Origin: Amorphophallus konjac
Lineage: Eukaryota; Streptophyta; Magnoliopsida; Alismatales; Araceae
Length of the DNA: 64,000 nucleotides
Direction: 5' to 3'
Assembly: GCA_022559845.1 (NCBI GenBank)
Contig: CM040125.1
Span: 286,674,200-286,738,199 of the forward strand
In this document: positions 1-9,676 of the stretch, piece by piece
Numbering within the stretch: position 1 is the stretch's first letter
How the letters are laid out: every line of letters starts with the position of its first letter
The notes under the pieces: model-generated
Database searches by the model: none
Told to the model about the DNA's origin: nothing
What the model saw: the letters and a program-made list of their open reading frames with translations, nothing else
Translations under genes and position numbers: made by a program

Positions 1-391
1 TCAGATTTCATTCTAAACTTCTCATATTCAGATACCAACATATTAGCTTTGGTACCTACTGTGTCCCTTCATATATTACCTCAAGGCGATCCCACATTTC
101 TTTTGAAGTTTTGCAAGTTGACACCCTTGAGTATTCAGTTGGACGAAGGGAGCACTGCATGATATGCTTGGCCCCCCAGTTCTGAGTTGATTGCCTGATT
201 TGTTCTTTAGTCCATGTATCTTCGTCCGGAGGCAGCTCAAATGGTCCCTTGCTGATCACTCGCCAGACTTCATGATCCTGGGCTCTAATGAAGACCTGCA
301 TGCGGTTTTTCCAGTAAGGATAATTTATCCCAGTGAAAAAGGGAGGCATATTTACAGAATGTCCTTCAGCCATAGGAGCTTTAGAAGCCAT
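1..391 (-). pseudogene. Ty1/copia gag fragment (runs off left edge)
   Basis: This is the N-terminal end of a copia Gag protein, which builds the retrotransposon particle and binds its RNA. The reading frame from 391 contains the block PFFTGINYPYWKNRMQVF and further on EMWDRLEVIYEG. Both match the start of the E4 gag at 40525 (PFFDGTNYSYWKNRMQVF, EMWDRLEVIYEG), the typical DUF4219/UBN2-type gag of plant copia elements. I place the start at 391 because MASKAPMAEG aligns with MESKGFMPEG of E4; an upstream in-frame ATG at 424 is also open. The frame breaks near 52-58 (TAG after GTQ) and resumes in another frame (V-G-T-K-A-N-M), so there is a one-base indel and the gene is dead. The rest lies beyond the window edge. 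Confidence 0.85.
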
Positions 392-436
392 ATCACCAAT
401 TCTCTCAAGGTCGTTAGACCACATTCAAAGAGACTA

Positions 437-448
437 GCTCCGATACCA
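437..448 (-). other. Primer binding site of the left copia element
   Basis: The minus strand reads TGGTATCGGAGC, one base off the tRNA-iMet complement TGGTATCAGAGC. It lies two bases from the LTR start at 451, as in E4. Confidence 0.8.
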
Positions 449-450
449 CG

Positions 451-2189
451 TGTTGAGTGGTGATAAGCAGATCTAGAGGGGAGGGGTGAATAGATCAGCC
501 CCCTTTTGCCCTTCTTTGCGGAAATAAAAACTAAGTCTAACACAATAGATAATGAAGTAGATATTAGCTAATATCTAAGACGCTAGATACACACAAGATG
601 CCTGGAAAAGGTCATATCAAGCTTCTACCAATGGAACAAGAGAGAAGACAAACCACAAGATAAGATCTTTAAGGTGGTTCAGTCTCAATCTAGAGACCTA
701 CGTCCACCCCTCACACAACACAGTGAGGCTTCACTAGTGCCAACGCACAACAGCTGATTCACAACTTCTAACTGAGAGATACACTCTCACACTCCGATGT
801 CACATAGCTTGTGGGATCACAACCCAAACCACACAGACAGGCGACCACACCTTCTGTCTTCCTACACGCAGGTAGGGATCTAATGATATGAAGTTTGTTT
901 AGAAGAAAAGCAAACTAAAGATGAAATGGTCAGACAAAGTATCGTAATGAAAACGCTATGACAAAGAGGTATCCTGTCTGGGAATGAGCTTGAGAGAGCC
1001 TTGGCTTTCTTCTTCTTGTTGAATCTTCGTAGCAGCCACGGAGGTTTTCTTTTCGTCGTGAGGAAGAGAAAATGTCTTCTTCTAGTTTCACTCACGCCGG
1101 CAGCATTAGGATGAAGAGTATCTTGGGCAGCAAGCTTTCTTCTTCTTCGTTTTCTCCTCAGCACTCTTCTCAGCTCACTTGCTGCTCTCCTTTTTATTCG
1201 AACTGGAGCTCATGCTCCTTATGTATATTGGTGTCCTTGGGCGACACCAACGTTGTCCACTTTTCAAGCAACACCCAGAATGTCACATCCACATTATTTG
1301 ATCTGCTTCCACTTGCACAGTTGACTCCATTCTTACCAAGTCTGCAGGAATGTGGGTAGGTAGGAGACCATAGCAGCGAAGGTATGATTTTCTTCAGAAA
1401 ATATCTCTGCCAAATCACAGTCTTTTGACACCGAAGCAGTTTGACGACTTTTTCCAGAGCAAACATATCCTCTGGATTAAGTTCCGGATCTTGAAATCAG
1501 CTTCCGTCAGATTCAGATCCGTTCTGGACGAACAAAGTGTGTCGACACTTTCCTGTCAGTGTGTCGAGATATTCCTTTGAAAAACTTGGAGAATCGTTCT
1601 GGTTGATCGTGGATGTGTCGACACTTTTCTGTTAGTGTGTCGAGACATCCCTTTGAAAAGCCTAGTAGACAGCTTCTGCCGGTTTCAAGTATGTTCTGGT
1701 TGAACGTTGATGTGTCGACACTTTACCCCTAGTGTGCCGAGACATCCCTTTGAAATTCTTGAAGAACCATGGCTGATGAGTCGAAACAACACCAACGGTG
1801 TCGAGACATGTGAGCCAGGTGCAGAGTTGTTGTAAGAAGGTGTCGGGACATAAGCGCCTTGTGCAGAGATTATCACACGAATGTGTCGACACTTTTCACT
1901 CAGTGTGTCGAGACATCGGTGAATCCAGATACTTAGTCAGAACGGCTTCAGCTTGAATTCTTCTGGATGTGTCGAGACATGAATAGGATGTATCGACACA
2001 TTATGTTATGCTGGAGCTCAAATTGTTTGAATTTCAACATGATCTCTTTTGGATGTGTCAAGACATCACTGGACCGTGTCAAGACATCATTTAGTGAGAT
2101 TCTTCTGCACTTCTTTAATCAATTCATCAAGCCAAGAATAAGTTAGATATTTCTCAAACATCTATTAATGATTTATGATTTACACAACA
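451..2189 (-). mobile_element. Sirevirus-like copia LTR (LTR A)
   Basis: In the plus view the LTR starts TGTTGAGTGG and ends TACACAACA. It shares the block GATCTAGAGGGGAGGGG with the LTR at 6044 and a looser match with the E4 LTRs (GGGGGAGGGGGTGAATAGAT). It has a primer site on its left and a polypurine tract on its right, so it serves as the 5' LTR of one body and the 3' LTR of another. It carries an array of paired TGTCGACA-type palindromes at 1539-2085. Confidence 0.8.
1539..2085. repeat. Paired palindrome array, GTGTCGACAC type
   Basis: Palindromes or near-palindromes start at 1539/1561, 1615/1637, 1712/1734, 1778/1798, 1883/1905, 1969/1990 and 2055/2076. Spacing within a pair is 22, 22, 22, 20, 22, 21 and 21 bp. 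The first member is usually GTGTCGACAC and the second GTGTCGAGAC. One unpaired copy starts at 1840. Confidence 0.9.
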
Positions 2190-2570
2190 TTCTCCCCCTT
2201 TTTGATGATGACAACCATGAATCATTATATCCAAACATTCATATAGCAATTCAATCAAGTTGGTTTGAGGAGCCATCAATCAATGAAAAGTTCATTCATT
2301 CACACAACCATTGAATGTTAGCATTTTTCAACACAGAGCATTTTCAACGGTAACAAAAAGGTTTGATTCATTAATCAACCATAGTTTTGTACAGATCAAG
2401 TAAGGATGCGTGTTAAAGCAGTTACATTGCAAATCTACATGCAAAATCTAGATGAAAAAAACTAGCTAACTATATGCTGGATGCTTGATGATGCTGGTCT
2501 TCAGTACTTCTCCCCCTTTGTCATCAGCAAGGAGGGGGTGAAGGAGGAGGCTGCTGTGGTGGAGGCATCG
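2190..2570 (-). other. Copia 3' internal end: duplicated PPT and env-like tail
   Basis: Directly right of LTR A is TTCTCCCCCTTTTT (2190-2203), a polypurine tract on the minus strand. A second copy, TTCTCCCCCTTTG, lies at 2508-2520. The duplicated tract matches E4 (30553, 30750) and the element at 7659. Next to the second copy a short proline-rich minus frame (MPPPQQPPPSPPPC) ends with a double TGA at 2521-2526. This is the same position as the proline-rich tail of the E4 env-like ORF. The rest of that element is missing beyond about 2580. Confidence 0.65.
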
Positions 2571-2580
2571 TTAGACCAAT

Positions 2581-4519
2581 CCAAAGGAAGGAATATCCCG
2601 TGGAGGGTTCGAACATCACCGAGAGTTAGTGTGTAATTGATAGAATCAAAAATAGAAACCCCATCTACGGATGTGAGATGAGAGTGTCAATAGACATGCG
2701 GTATGGGCCAGGAAAATGCGATAAAATTGAGAGACAGGAAACTGTGCCTCAATAGATGTCGCTATTTCAAGAAATATCGACTTTTTGAGAGGTCGTTCAA
2801 TCTTAATTTGTAACAAAAATTCCAAGGAAATAATAAGAATCAACGACACTGTATACGGGCGTTAATTTATAGAATTTTCCAAAAATTAAGATTTATAATT
2901 ATAAATAGCGACTGTGTTTGATGACGTTCATTCTTTAAATGATGCCCTGATCTAGGTCTCACATTCATGGATTTCAGTATAAATTCTATTTACTGGATTT
3001 TTTATAATATAGCGCCACCGTATAGGGGCGCTCATTCTTTAAATAGCGATTAGGGGACTGTCGCTCATTCTTTATTTGATTCTACGCATTAGGCAGGTAC
3101 AATCTTAGACACATAATACTGTTCATGTATTTGGAGTTCACATAATGAGGAAAGTAAAGACATGAATAGACCGAGAAAAATATCAGGAATCTAGAATCAT
3201 GCTCATGCAATAATTTTAATGTCATGTTACATAGATATTTAATTTTTAGCATGTGGTATTTATTAAACACACTAGAGAATTAGTGGATTGGCAAAGGGTC
3301 GCTCATTAACTTGCGCCCTGGCCACTGTCGCTATTTCAGAAGAATTGGTGACAGCTCGTGCGGGCGTTCATTCAATAAGCGGCCATGCCTTGGTCGCTAT
3401 TTTCATGCAGACAGGAAAAACCTAAAACTATTGAGAACTCAAGATCTTGACTATGAAAATGATATGTAAAGATTCTAATATGATCGTATATGCATGATCT
3501 ATGCTATCTGTTATCTTCTTGGGTTTTAGAACTTGAGAAAACCTACCTCTTTGGCTTGGTGTGGATGACGAACGAATCAAAGGAGATAATAGATGAAATA
3601 ACAGCAGCAGCAGGTAGCTACGGTACTGCAACTGCAGGAGATGAAAGAAGAAGCACAGCAGGTTTCACACAACTGCTGGGAAGTAATGAGAAGATGGGGA
3701 AGTAAGGCTCCTCTTCACGCACGGCCGGTTAGTAGGCAGGATGAGAGGAAGAAGCAGTTGGCAGCAACATATGTAGAAGAAGTAGTATTTCTTCTCTTCG
3801 TTCACGGCAGCAGCTCGAATGGCAATGGGGGGAAGAGAGGAGAAACAAGCTCCTCTAATAGCTGTGGCAATAGCAGGTACGTTGTAGAAGGAAGAACAAG
3901 GCTTTCTCCTTCAGAACGAGTAATAGCAACAGCCCTGAACTCATTCGATGGAGGCTTATTTATAGGATTTGAGATTTAGAATCCTATAGGGATAGAAGTT
4001 TCCCATGAAAGCAATCCTAACTCGTCTAATGTTTGTCACGTATATCACCATCCTACTATATCTGCAGCCACGTTCCTGGTTAGGTTTGAAACCCTAAGGC
4101 CAATACATGTTCGAATGTGATGAAGTTTGGGTTTGTAACACAACCTCTCTATTATCTATATATACACATATATCCTAAGCACTACCTTCCCACCGTGGAA
4201 GAAGTTATGGACTAAAAGGCACATTTGGTATCTATTAGATCTCACTTACGTGAGACTCATATAGGCTTTGAGTGTATATGGGCTGAGGCCCAATAATGAG
4301 GGCTTGTGAGTTGGATATTTATATTTTGTTTGTTTTATTTGGCCCATGTCTTATAAATCAGGGAATTTATTTATTTAGAAAATTTTCATTCCTATAATTT
4401 ATCTGGGTTGCTACATGGTAGGTGAGTCCTCAGAGATCCGCCACTCGCTGTAGGGTCTGGGCTGTCGTTTCGACATGCCTGTCGTTTATAGAGTCCGTCT
4501 CAGTCTGTTGTGGGCGGAC
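2581..4519. other. Unassigned stretch with subterminal-repeat-like part
   Basis: No convincing gene is seen. From about 2750 to 3410 short AT-rich sequence repeats motifs such as GCGCTCATTCTTTAAATAGCG, TGTCGCTATTTC and GGTCGCTATTTTC in both orientations, like the subterminal repeats of CACTA-type DNA transposons. From 3431 to 4000 there is purine-rich sequence with CAG and AAG runs. From 4001 to 4519 it is AT-rich with no recognised content. Confidence 0.45.
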
Positions 4520-6024
4520 TGTAAGGTTCCAACCAGAATGCGCAGCGGAAATCAACGAAACCTTAGATTGCATATCGTTGCCGAATTTTTAAAATCGAAC
4601 TAGATCGGTAAACCCAGCAATGTGAAGAACGATTCTTTACCTTTGCGGGGTTGAGAATCTCCCAAAACCTCGAAGATGAACGAGAGGAAGATCCCGGAGT
4701 CGCGAGCCGTTCAAGCATCCGGCCTCTAGACGTATCCACATGAGCAGTGGAAGCAGACGGGATCTCCTCCACGATCTCCACGCGCCGACCCGATCTCAAC
4801 ACAACCATCCACCGTGAAGGAAGGAGAGAGAAGAAGGGGGGCGCCCCTTGGAGAGAGAGAGAGGAGAGAGGGCGACCAGGGTTTCAACCTTGTAGCTTGG
4901 CTAGGGTTTCTCCCTTCAGCGTATATTTATAGACATTTGGCGTTTTTCATAAAAACCCAATAATAGTCTATAAAGTCCACCCATCCCGGTCTGTCCAATA
5001 CTCTATTGTGTGTGACCCTCTAGGCCCAATAGTCTGTTTGGTTTTCCAGCCCATTAAGTAAAGAACTCCTTCTTAACTTAATTAATTCTATCCATTAACT
5101 CTTAATGGAATTAGAGGGCCTTCCGATCACAAAAAGCACCAACGCTTCGTGATCCCAAATGACATTGGGGATAAGCAACCCACTCAGGAACCTTTCCGTC
5201 TACAGATTCCACACAACTATAGATCCACATTCATCCAATGCCCCACCAGGACTAGGGTATGGTCAATCTGTCAAACCTTGTTGAGTCCCGGCTCGACTGA
5301 ATCTTGTACTCCAAACTGGTTCATTAGAAAAACTCCTTTTCATAATGAACTCCCATACCCTGGCCAGGGGATTTCCCGAGTACAGATCCATAGGGCATTC
5401 TCTCTCATATATCATACTGAGAGTGAATGATTCCATGTTGTCAAACTAATTGCCTTCGCACGAGTTCCACTGAGTCTGAATAACTAACTGTACAAGACCA
5501 CTTAATTGAAGTCCATAAGTCAGTAATAAAATACTTAGCATCCCTTATGCAAGACATCTTTAGTGACTCAGGTCTAAGATCCAACTGTGCTACTGTGACA
5601 AAGAATACCCGAATTGACAGTCAGTATGATTACCATTCAGAGATTCTAGATCGGGTCAGTTCAGTGAACTCATTCCACTAATGAGCACCCACACACGTAC
5701 TTCAGTGTCTCCACACTGATGACTATGAGAACAATCACACCCATCAAATAAGTAAGTATCATGTGTGCCAGTCTATCCGGATTTTCAATGTCTCTTCTTG
5801 AAGATCCTATGACTGGGAACATCTAGAACATGTACATCTGCATGACTGATCTCATTATGATCCAGCCATCATCACACATGTTCAGGGACTTCATCACATT
5901 CAAATCATAAACATAAATTAAATGCAATGAATAAATGCCATTAATATAAATATGAATAAGATATTACAAGAAATGTCACCATCACATCTCATGTGATTGG
6001 CTTGTTGGGCATACATTTCTATCA
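4520..6024 (-). mobile_element. Copia-type solo LTR
   Basis: The plus view starts TGTAAGGTTCC and ends CATTTCTATCA, so it has TG...CA ends. The minus strand starts TGATAGAAATGTATGCCC, a start I recognise from common plant copia LTRs (TGTTGGAAATGTATGCCC). The flanks CGGAC (4515-4519) and CGAAC (6025-6029) look like a 5-bp target duplication with one later change. There is no primer site or polypurine tract beside it, so it is a solo LTR. Orientation and lineage rest on memory of the family. Confidence 0.65.
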
Positions 6025-6043
6025 CGAACCTCCTATACATCTC

Positions 6044-7658
6044 TGATAGATGGGATTGGTGGATCTAGAGGGGAGGGGTGAATAGATCAGCCCCTTTCTT
6101 TCTATAAAAACTAAAGATAAAAAATACCGCAACTATGAAGGGATATAGAGTACTCCTATTTCGTAAAATGCAGATAGAAAGATGGAACATCGTGGCTAAA
6201 CAAGCATATAGCAAAATAACAAAATCATACAAACCAATGAGACTGGTGTTTTTAAGGTGGTTCGGTCTCTATCCAGAGACTTACGTCCACCCCTCACTCA
6301 ACTGAGTGAGACTTCACTAGTACATAAGCACCAAACAGCTGATTCGTATCTTCACACAGAGAGAAAACACTCTCCAAATTGCTGACAAACAGCTTGCAGG
6401 CACGCAAGGCCCACACCCACAGAACTGAGACTGCACTCAGTCTATGGTCCTACTCGCAGGGTAGGGAACAAGGTAGTATGTCTGAATCCAAAGGAGAAAT
6501 AAAAGAACTGAAAGAAAAAGGTTGACAAACAGATAGAATGTATCAATGAAAGCGGATAAGAAGGATCCTGTATGTAGATTGGATGACGCTCTGGGCGGCT
6601 TCCAGACTTGAGGTCTCTTCACCAAAAGCTCGAAGAGTTGCAGGAGAAGTCTTCCAGCAGCGGCTCAGAAGTCTTGAGACGGGATCTTCTCGACTGGATG
6701 GACTTCAGGAACTGACGAGGAGTCTGCTACGGTGTTGTCTTGCTGGGAAGCAGGATGATGAGATTCTCAGCTGTGTATCTCCCACTCTTCTCTATCTTCT
6801 TCACCCTGTTCTTCACCCTTCAAAGGAAAATGAGGCTTCGAAAAGACTTCTTCCTCAAGCTTCTCCCCGCAGGCTGCTCTCTTCTCTTTTTCTATCTATC
6901 TCGTTCTTCTTCTCTTTCTTTGTCTTATCTCTCGTGCACACCATGCGTGTGAGCAAAAGAGAATAATATCTGTAGTGGGGACCACCTCTGGATGATCCTA
7001 TGCCAGAAAATGATTCCTTCTGAAAAGCAACCTTCCAGAAGCATCTTCCTCGTACGAATCAGATCCTAATGATTGCTTGCGAATCTTAGAAACGGGTGAT
7101 TATCAAAAATAGATCTGAACCGCACGTACTTGATGGTGTCGACACTCTTCAAATGAAGTGTCGACACTTCTCGTTGAAATCATGGAGGAGCGGTTAAGTG
7201 CTTCACTGTGGTGTCGACACTGTCTTGCCTACAGGTCGACACTTGGATCATCATCGCGGATAGTTGCAAGCCTTTTGATTCGCAGTGTCGGCACTTGGCC
7301 TTCTTGGTGTCGAGGCATGAACTCCAGACAGAATCGATCTTCGGTTTCAATTGAACTGTGGTGTCGACACGGTCAACTAGTAGTGTCGACACCCTGAGAA
7401 TAACAGATCCCAAATAGAAACATGAACCTTCCACGTTTGTTCTATAGTGTAGACACTCTTAGCTGGTGAGGTCGACACTTTGAGCGTACTGTTCCAAAAC
7501 CTATCTGCCTTCAACTGTAATGTTGACACTCTCTTAAAACACCGTCGACCTATCTAATGAACACTTTCAAAATTGAATTAGATAAACAACAAATACTTAA
7601 ACTAAGACCTTCAATAATGATTCATAGTATGTTATCATCAAAACCTGGGGACGTAACA
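6044..7658 (-). mobile_element. Sirevirus-like copia 3' LTR (LTR C)
   Basis: It shares GATCTAGAGGGGAGGGGTGA with LTR A near its left end and ends CGTAACA just before a polypurine tract at 7659. The left end TGATAGATGGG at 6044 is inferred by length alignment with LTR A, and no primer site lies to its left. The internal sequence right of it is the 3' end of a copia body, so this is a 3' LTR of a truncated element. It carries six pairs of palindromes at 7136-7551. Confidence 0.7.
7136..7551. repeat. Paired palindrome array, GTGTCGACAC type
   Basis: Pairs start at 7136/7158, 7211/7233, 7285/7307, 7361/7383, 7447/7469 and 7520/7542. All six pairs have exactly 22 bp spacing, and the pairs recur at 75, 74, 76, 86 and 73 bp. 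Members vary around GTGTCGACAC (for example GTGTCGGCAC, GTGTAGACAC, AGGTCGACAC). Confidence 0.92.
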
Positions 7659-7998
7659 TTCTCCCCATTTTTTATGATGACAACCATGAGGTCTTTCACA
7701 TGGCATTCCATTATTGCAGATAGTAAAAGTAGGAATTTTGTCATTCATGAATCCTTTTGACACAAGGTGTTCAACAAGAAGAAAATCACATAAACATTTT
7801 ATATATATCAAAAGAGTTCCATACAAACGTTTAATACAGAGTATGCATGCAATGCCATATATGTATGCAATATGCTAACATGGACACACAACATGGAGAC
7901 ACACACTCTGAACATGTCTGGACAAGTGTCCCTCACTCTCTCTGACTCTCTCTCTTTCTCTCTTTCTGACTCTCTGACTCTGACTCTCTCCCCCTTTG
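7659..7998 (-). other. Duplicated polypurine tract of truncated copia
   Basis: TTCTCCCCATTTT at 7659-7671 and CTCTCCCCCTTTG at 7985-7998 are pyrimidine runs on plus, that is polypurine tracts on the coding strand. The paired tract is shared with LTR A and E4. A CT dinucleotide-rich stretch (7930-7990) precedes the second copy. Confidence 0.65.
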
Positions 7999-8079
7999 TC
8001 ATCATCAAGGAGGGGGTGTTCCAGTTGGAGGCCGTGGCTAAGGAGGCATGGAACTGGACCTGCCAGGAAATTTGAAGGC

Positions 8080-8520
8080 TTAAGAGTCTGCTACTTGCTG
8101 TTGTAGTTGAAGTACTGTGGCTGCCAGAGATTCAACCTTTTCAGTGAGTTGCTGGTCTCTTTTTTGAACAAAGCGGTGAAGATTTTTGATGTTCTCATTA
8201 ATGTCCTCAAGCCAGTTATGCAACATGTCACATATATATTCTGTCCGAGCCTTTTGCTGTGAGGCTTTTGGTGGGACATAAGAGGAAGTAGCTTCTGGCT
8301 GAGGTGGGTAGTATCCCTCACCTTGGTCTTCTAGATTGGGTGGAAATTGTGCTTTGAGAATTCGTATCATTTCGATCACTTCATCACCCACCATATCTAG
8401 TTTGTTATACACCGTAGACACTTGGTCTTCAGTCTTGGTAGAGGCATCCATCAGCTTGGCATATTTGAGAGACAAACCTTGTTGTTCCTCTCTGATATTG
8501 ATCGAACCTAAATGTGCGTC
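8080..8520 (-). pseudogene. Env-like ORF tail of truncated Sirevirus-like copia
   Basis: The frame ends at 8080, about 85 bp from the second polypurine tract, where the E4 env-like ORF also ends. The protein is rich in coiled-coil heptads (LMDASTKTEDQVSTVYNKLD; LTEKVESLAATVLQLQQQV) with a proline-rich linker (YYPPQPEATSSYVPP). This matches the layout of the E4 C-terminal part (30821-31381) but not its residues closely, so it belongs to a diverged family. The reading frame stays open to 8589, but past about 8520 the sequence changes character and looks like another unit. Function of such ORFs in plant copia elements is unknown; envelope-like is a positional label. Confidence 0.55.
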
Positions 8521-8529
8521 ATTTAAACA

Positions 8530-9676
8530 CAATGGCCATAAATCTAAATTCTGAACTCGTAAATAAATAAAACCGTAGTATCGTGGCAAGTCCGGGTCGA
8601 ATCCACGGAGAGGTTTAGATTTTTAAGATTGAAAACTTTGTATTTTGAAAGAAAATTATGGAATGATTTTTTTTCTATTGGAATTTAGAATTGCATAAAA
8701 GTAAATCTACCTAAAGAAATTGAGAGGGTTAGATGGAGAATTATAGAGAGAGGAAAGAAGAAAATGTAAGAGACAATGAGAACAACACTAAACTAACTTT
8801 ATTGCTCCAAAGATTAAACGTTTACAAGGAGACAAGAGAATGAAAAATTACAATCTCAAGTAAACTCTAACTAAACTAAACATAAAGAGATAGGGTGAAG
8901 AAATAGCCGTCAAGAACCGCCGTCGTCCACGCCCTTGGACCTTGGAGGGCCGCCCAACCTCGGAGGAGACGTCGCCGTGAGAGAGCCTTAGAGAGGAAAG
9001 TTTATAGAGAGAAAATAGGGAGAGATGAAGAGAAAGAGAGAGAAGTGGGACTTTTAAATCAATGTAAGAAAAATTTGAAAATAGTGTGTGTATAAAGAAA
9101 GAGAGGGGAACAGGTGTGAAGGCTACGTGAAGTGTAATGTGTGTGTAGGTGAGAGATGATAGAGAGAGATTGGGAGAGGGGGAGCAATGGCCACTGTGTG
9201 TGGGTGTATGAGTGTGAAGACATAGGGAGAGAGAGATGGCAGTGTAGAGGGAGGGGTCGACCCGTGGAAGGAGGGGGTCGACCCCACTGTGCATGTGGTG
9301 TGTGAGGGGGACGGAAGTGCAGTGTGTGATATGATGCGGTGTGTGTGTGAGCTGTGAGTGTGCAGAAGAGAGAGGGGCGAGGACAAAGAAGGAGGCAGTG
9401 AGGAATAGGAGAGAGGCGGCCGACGGTGCTGCTACGGAGGAGATGGAAGAGAGCAAGAGAGGGAGGCCGGCTAGGGAGAGGGTGTGTTGCGGTGTGTGAG
9501 TGTGGTGAAGAGGAAGAGAGGGAGAGCAGAAGGGGGGACCAGTGGTGCAGAAAATCGATGGGAGAGAGATAGAGAGCGTCGGGGGGGGTTGGCTAGAAGT
9601 GCACTGTGTGTGTGGGAGAGACTACGTGAGGTGTTGTGTGGGGAGTGTGAGAGGGAGAAGCCGCTGGGTGTGTGAC
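8530..9676. other. Non-coding host segment, purine-rich
   Basis: The segment opens with GTAGTATCGTGGCAAGTCC, similar to a leader motif I associate with Athila/Tat-type elements, then AT-rich sequence to 8880. From 8900 to 9676 it is strongly GA/GTGTGT-biased. The same bias resumes right of E1 at 26563, so it is one sequence split by E1. Open frames here are low-complexity artefacts (Ser/Leu/His runs). Confidence 0.45.

Noticed and set aside
1539..2085. CRISPR-like array from regularly spaced palindromes
   Set aside because: Repeats are 10 bp, degenerate, paired at 22 bp and lie in a plant LTR; there are no spacer-length units and no cas genes.
8848..9456. 202-codon minus-strand ORF rich in Ser, Leu and His
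   Set aside because: It reads through a GA/GTGTG-biased tract; long open frames are expected there, and the same bias gives open frames at 26761-27423.
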